A DNA stretch of 7,626 bases, from NCBI GenBank assembly GCA_029555925.1, contig JAKPQU010000292.1, positions 1 to 7,626 on the forward strand, written 5' to 3'. The translations under genes and the position numbers were made by a program. The notes beneath the pieces were generated by a model. It saw only the letters and a list, made by a program, of their open reading frames with translations, was not told where the DNA came from and did no database searches. Each line of letters begins with the position of its first letter. The stretch's first letter is position 1. The stretch comes from Bacillota bacterium (GTDB lineage Bacteria > Eremiobacterota > SpSt-956 > JAKJGF01). This document shows, one piece after another, positions 5,108 to 7,626 of this stretch.

Positions 5108-7148
5108 TCTTCTTCACCTCTCCTTCCCTGGGGCCAAGTCCTATGGCATCTTTTCCCAGTTCTACAAAACCGCTTACTATACCACGTCCTACATCTATTC
5201 CGAAACCTGTGGCATTCTTTCCGCCTTCATATCCTATATCCCATGAATGTTTTGCTGCAGATTTCATACCGACGACAGCACCTTCAGCAAGGTTCTGACC
5301 TGTAACAGAAGATTTATTGTCACCTTTATTATCTTTAACAGCCTTATCAACATTCAGATCTATCTTTTCTACCAGTTTCTCTGTTTTATCAGAGCCTTCA
5401 AAAGCTCTCATAGCTGCTCCTGCCAGAAGTCCTCCTCCTGCTGCTATGGCAGTGCCTACAGGTCCTGCGCCGAGCATATAAGCTGCTCCTGCAGATATAC
5501 CGGTCAGAGCTGCCATATTTGCGACGGTAAATAGTCCCGTATGAACATGTCTGTAGTTTTTCTCTTTATTCTCAAGCTTATTATCTCTAAGTCCTTCAAC
5601 AGCACCCTCTACAGAACCAGCAGCAGTATGAAGTATAGTGCTTCCGAGTCCGACCACACCGCCACCGAGAGCTTCAACACCCTTGCGTATGCCACTCTTT
5701 TGATGAACCGGCGGTTCCTGTGGTACAGGAGGTTCCTCAGTTAATGCCTGAGGAGTGGATACAGGAGGTTGTTCTGCAGGCGTACTGTCAGCAGAAGGAA
5801 CATTCGTTGCATCTGCTTCAGGTTTTTCTTCCTTTTTAATTCCAAAAGGATAGGCACTATCCATCTTTGCTTTTTCTTCCCATGTAGGTTCACTCTGGAT
5901 AGAAGCATTATTTGCCGGCTGTTCGGGAGATTTATGAACCAGTTCTTTAACTACTTCAAAAACTCCGTCCTGTGCTGCTTCTCCTCCGATATAACCTACT
6001 CTGAAACCCTCTCTGAGACCTGCAAGAGGGCCTACAAAAACACTTTCTATTGTATCTCTGTAACCATCGTACACTTTATTACCGGTCTGTTCATTATCAT
6101 TTCTGGCATAATTAACAGCATTGAGAACGCCTCTGGCAATTTCTTTATCACTTTCACCGGTTTTCTGCATTTTGGCAAGTATGGCAGAGCCTACAAGACC
6201 TGCTGCAAGTCCTGCTCCTATACCCCATGGGCCTCCTATTGTCATTGCCCCTGCTGCTGTCCCAAGACCAACAGTACCGACTCTTGTCCAGAATTTTACT
6301 GACTTGGAAGCATTTTTCAGATCATAGCTACTCAGTTTCTCTCCATGTGAAAGTTTTATTCCTGCTTTCGTGCCATGTATTAAACCTGTAGGCAGAGTGG
6401 ATACTGCTCCTACAACACCGCTTGCAAGAGCAACAGGTGCTTTCACTACCTTGCCAATAGCTTTACCTATGGTAAGCTTTTCTTTTTCTGAAGTACTTAC
6501 AGGATAATTACCTAAAACTACATCTTTTGCACCTTTAAGTCCTTCCATAACACCTGCTGTAACACCTTTGCCTTCCGAATATCCGACTTTAATGCCTTCT
6601 GCCGTACCTTTAGCTCCGCCCACTCCGACACTCTCTATCAAATCTCTCATACCTTCATGGACATCATCACCTTTTTCATGCCTGTTATCATCAAGGTATC
6701 TTTCAACAGTTTTATTAACATTTGATTTCATAGTATCAGAAGCATCTGTAGCGTGATACATGCCTACTCTTACAAGGCTGGCAGCGAGTCCTACTCCTCC
6801 TCCTATGAGTCCTCCTATGACGGTTCCTCCTGGAAGAACTGCATCGAGTAAAACTCCTCCTGCTGCTCCAAGAGCAACCCCCTGAAGTATATGACCTGTT
6901 TCAAGTCCACCATGTTTGGCCACACCCTGCAAAGTACCCGGCAGAATATTTGTGATACCGCCTGCTACGGCACCTGCTGCACCGAGAGGAAATTCTACTA
7001 CTTCTCTGGCAAATTTTCCAATCTTCTGTCCTACAGAAGGTTCATTTTTACTCAGAGTAACCTGGTCTTTAATTTCAGTAGAATCTACTTTTTTCTGTGG
7101 CAGGGAAACTTTTGTTAATGTTTGAGAACCTAATTTCTGAATTTCCAA
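5097..7148 (-). CDS. Three-module glycine-zipper membrane protein (683 aa)
   Basis: This is the first and largest gene of the operon. The N-terminal tag is M-E-I-Q-K-L with D-Q-V-T-L-S at 28-33. It carries an A module (38-213, hairpin about 86-128), a B module (225-408, hairpin about 287-325) and, after a Pro/Glu/Thr-rich linker (409-484), a second A module (485-672, hairpin about 538-582). Module tails are alike: E-G-I-K-V-G-Y (184-190), E-G-F-R-V-G-Y (380-386) and S-W-D-I-G-Y (635-640). Modules 1 and 2 share R-D-x-I-E-S-V-x-V-G. No Cys, signal peptide or lipobox is seen, so an inner-membrane or cytoplasm-facing protein is more likely than an outer-membrane glycine-zipper lipoprotein. The start is TTG: AAGGAG lies eight bases upstream, an in-frame TAA is only seven codons upstream with no ATG between, and M-E-I matches the next gene. 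No family recognised; function unknown. Confidence 0.85.
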   Translation of the reverse strand: MEIQKLGSQTLTKVSLPQKKVDSTEIKDQVTLSKNEPSVGQKIGKFAREVVEFPLGAAGAVAGGITNILPGTLQGVAKHGGLETGHILQGVALGAAGGVLLDAVLPGGTVIGGLIGGGVGLAASLVRVGMYHATDASDTMKSNVNKTVERYLDDNRHEKGDDVHEGMRDLIESVGVGGAKGTAEGIKVGYSEGKGVTAGVMEGLKGAKDVVLGNYPVSTSEKEKLTIGKAIGKVVKAPVALASGVVGAVSTLPTGLIHGTKAGIKLSHGEKLSSYDLKNASKSVKFWTRVGTVGLGTAAGAMTIGGPWGIGAGLAAGLVGSAILAKMQKTGESDKEIARGVLNAVNYARNDNEQTGNKVYDGYRDTIESVFVGPLAGLREGFRVGYIGGEAAQDGVFEVVKELVHKSPEQPANNASIQSEPTWEEKAKMDSAYPFGIKKEEKPEADATNVPSADSTPAEQPPVSTPQALTEEPPVPQEPPVHQKSGIRKGVEALGGGVVGLGSTILHTAAGSVEGAVEGLRDNKLENKEKNYRHVHTGLFTVANMAALTGISAGAAYMLGAGPVGTAIAAGGGLLAGAAMRAFEGSDKTEKLVEKIDLNVDKAVKDNKGDNKSSVTGQNLAEGAVVGMKSAAKHSWDIGYEGGKNATGFGIDVGRGIVSGFVELGKDAIGLGPREGEVKKSGN
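5114..5119 (-). promoter_or_regulatory. Ribosome binding site that fixes the GTG start at 5107
   Basis: AGGTGA, inside the last codons of the 683-residue gene, lies six bases before GTG. Together with the conserved M-E-I it decides this start and indicates coupling to the preceding gene. Confidence 0.75.
5133..5696 (-). repeat. Module 3 (A type) of the 683-residue protein
   Basis: It encodes residues 485-672. It opens S-G-I-R-K-G-V-E, as in the first module of the 467-residue protein (S-F-I-R-K-G-I-E) and the 245-residue protein (C-L-I-R-R-G-I-E). Its charged helix D-K-A-V-K-D-N closely resembles D-K-S-V-A-D-N of the 245-residue protein, so these two modules look like close relatives. Confidence 0.7.
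5925..6476 (-). repeat. Module 2 (B type) of the 683-residue protein
   Basis: It encodes residues 225-408. The B features are an I-G-K-A-I-G-K-V-V opening, a longer polar stretch before the hairpin (D-L-K-N-A-S-K-S-V-K), A-R-G-V-L-N-A-V before R-N-D-N, and L-R-E-G-F-R-V-G-Y. It aligns best with the second module of the 467-residue protein. Confidence 0.7.
6510..7037 (-). repeat. Module 1 (A type) of the 683-residue protein
   Basis: It encodes residues 38-213. The order is helix with L-P-G-T-L-Q-G, hairpin rich in G-G-x-x-x-G-G, charged helix ending Y-L-D-D-N, then M-R-D-L-I-E-S-V and E-G-I-K-V-G-Y-S-E-G-K-G. Its opening lacks the R-K-G-[IV]-E seen in the other A modules. Confidence 0.7.
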
Positions 7149-7156
7149 TTCCTTCT

Positions 7157-7162
7157 CTCCTT
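7157..7162 (-). promoter_or_regulatory. Ribosome binding site that fixes the TTG start at 7148
   Basis: AAGGAG lies eight bases before TTG. No ATG or GTG lies between the in-frame TAA upstream and this codon, so this site supports the rare start. Confidence 0.8.
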
Positions 7163-7192
7163 TCTTTTATTGAAGATAATATGTTAATTTAA

Positions 7193-7221
7193 ATGATACC
7201 ATATCAATTTTTCCCTGTAAA
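7193..7221 (-). promoter_or_regulatory. Sigma-70-type promoter of the three-gene operon
   Basis: On the minus strand, TTTACA (7221-7216) and TATCAT (7198-7193) are separated by 17 bp, and TGG directly before the -10 makes it an extended -10. Each hexamer matches consensus at five of six bases. Transcription would begin near 7186, leaving a leader of roughly 38 nt before the TTG. A TATAAT at 7270-7265 on the same strand lacks a good -35 and is a weaker alternative. Confidence 0.7.
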
Positions 7222-7230
7222 TCATCTTTT

Positions 7231-7247
7231 GTTAACAATTTGTTAAC
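7231..7247. promoter_or_regulatory. Palindromic operator candidate next to the operon promoter
   Basis: GTTAACA-ATT-TGTTAAC is a perfect 7+7 inverted repeat, ending 9 bp upstream of the -35 and centred about 53 bp upstream of the predicted transcription start. This is a natural place for an activator dimer, though a repressor is possible. No regulator gene is in the window. Confidence 0.55.
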
Positions 7248-7285
7248 TTTTTACTGTCTCACATATTATAAAGAGGATAAAAAAA

Positions 7286-7399
7286 CAGAAAATTCGTAAC
7301 TAAAAATAACAATATATATAAAATCAGAAAAAATTTAACAAGGAAGCAGAAAAATCGTAACTAAAAATAACAACATATTTAAAATTAAAATCAATTTAC
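7286..7399. repeat. Imperfect tandem duplication, about 61-bp unit
   Basis: Positions 7286-7317 and 7347-7378 match at 30 of 32 bases, with an identical core TCGTAACTAAAAATAACAA at 7294-7312 and 7355-7373. Similarity fades gradually for about 20 further bases after each core, so this is a decayed duplication of the whole unit. It lies upstream of the operon promoter and could hold paired binding sites; it contains no ORF. Confidence 0.8.
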
Positions 7400-7626
7400 C
7401 TGTTATTTATAGAACTTAAAGAAATATATAATACCGAGCTACCTTGATTCGAATGAATAATTTATAGTAATAGAATATATTAATCAGGAGTCATGTATTT
7501 TTTGATAAAACATCTATATTGCTTTGACTGACTGGTTCTCCGGAGAAAAAAATATCACGGCAGCACAGGTATATTTTATTGAATTATAATGTAAAGTAGC
7601 ATGATATAAGCTGTAACTGTTATAAA
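7400..7626. other. AT-rich intergenic end of the window
   Basis: I see no gene. The ATG after CAGGAG at about 7487-7498 reads only 12 codons. TTCTCCGGAGAA (7536-7547) is a 12-bp palindrome without a loop. TATAAT at 7585-7590 could be the -10 of a rightward gene beyond the window, but no good -35 precedes it. Confidence 0.4.

Noticed and set aside
5769..6302. Plus-strand ORF of 177 residues, rich in Cys and Phe
   Set aside because: It lies antisense inside the 683-residue gene, and its composition is the shadow of Gly/Lys/Glu codons. No ribosome site.
5097..7148. Outer-membrane glycine-zipper lipoprotein (Omp/SlyB type)
   Set aside because: None of the three proteins has a signal peptide or lipobox Cys, and the hairpins repeat up to three times in one chain.
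7487..7536. Small ORF after CAGGAG at the right end
   Set aside because: The ATG reads only 12 codons before TGA.
7585..7590. TATAAT as the -10 of a rightward promoter
   Set aside because: The sequence 17 bp upstream matches only half of a -35, and no gene start is visible before the window ends.

Overview
This is an AT-rich bacterial window. It uses the standard bacterial code and clear Shine-Dalgarno sites, and its start codons include ATG, GTG and TTG. There is no rRNA, tRNA, insertion sequence or CRISPR array. I cannot place the organism firmly. The short N-terminal tags of the minus-strand proteins (M-E-I-x-x-L, a polar stretch, then D-x-V-x-L-S) vaguely recall uncultured candidate-phylum genomes such as Eremiobacterota/Xenobia, but that is a weak impression.

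Layout. Positions 1-349 have no convincing gene. They hold an AT-rich stretch and then a hairpin built from degenerate GCGTRAY heptamers (266-337). A doubtful 65-residue ORF follows (350-547). Next is a tight two-gene plus-strand operon: a GT4 glycosyltransferase most like the trehalose synthase TreT (557-1801), with altered residues where the sugar-nucleotide donor normally binds, and, 13 bp later, an AbiEii/AbiGii-type nucleotidyltransferase (1815-2822) with no recognisable AbiEi antitoxin. A perfect 20-bp-stem bidirectional terminator (2900-2943) separates this operon from a convergent minus-strand operon.

The minus-strand operon fills most of the window and is its most unusual part. Three adjacent genes encode paralogues of 683, 467 and 245 residues, in transcription order. 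They contain three, two and one copies of the same roughly 175-190-residue module. Each module has a Gly-rich N-terminal helix, a long glycine-zipper hydrophobic hairpin, a charged helix usually ending in D-N, and a G-x-x-x-G-Y-like tail. The modules fall into two subtypes, so the proteins read A-B-A, A-B and A. None has a signal peptide, and I do not recognise a named family. I infer that they are inner-membrane or membrane-inserting proteins that may co-assemble through their zippers.

The operon has a good promoter (TTTACA, 17 nt, extended TGG-TATCAT; 7193-7221 minus), a perfect 7+7 palindrome just upstream (7231-7247) and a tandem duplication of about 61 bp further upstream (7286-7399). 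The first two genes overlap by 11 bp and the next two are 16 bp apart, so the three are probably made together. Nothing visible links the two operons functionally; they only share the terminator.
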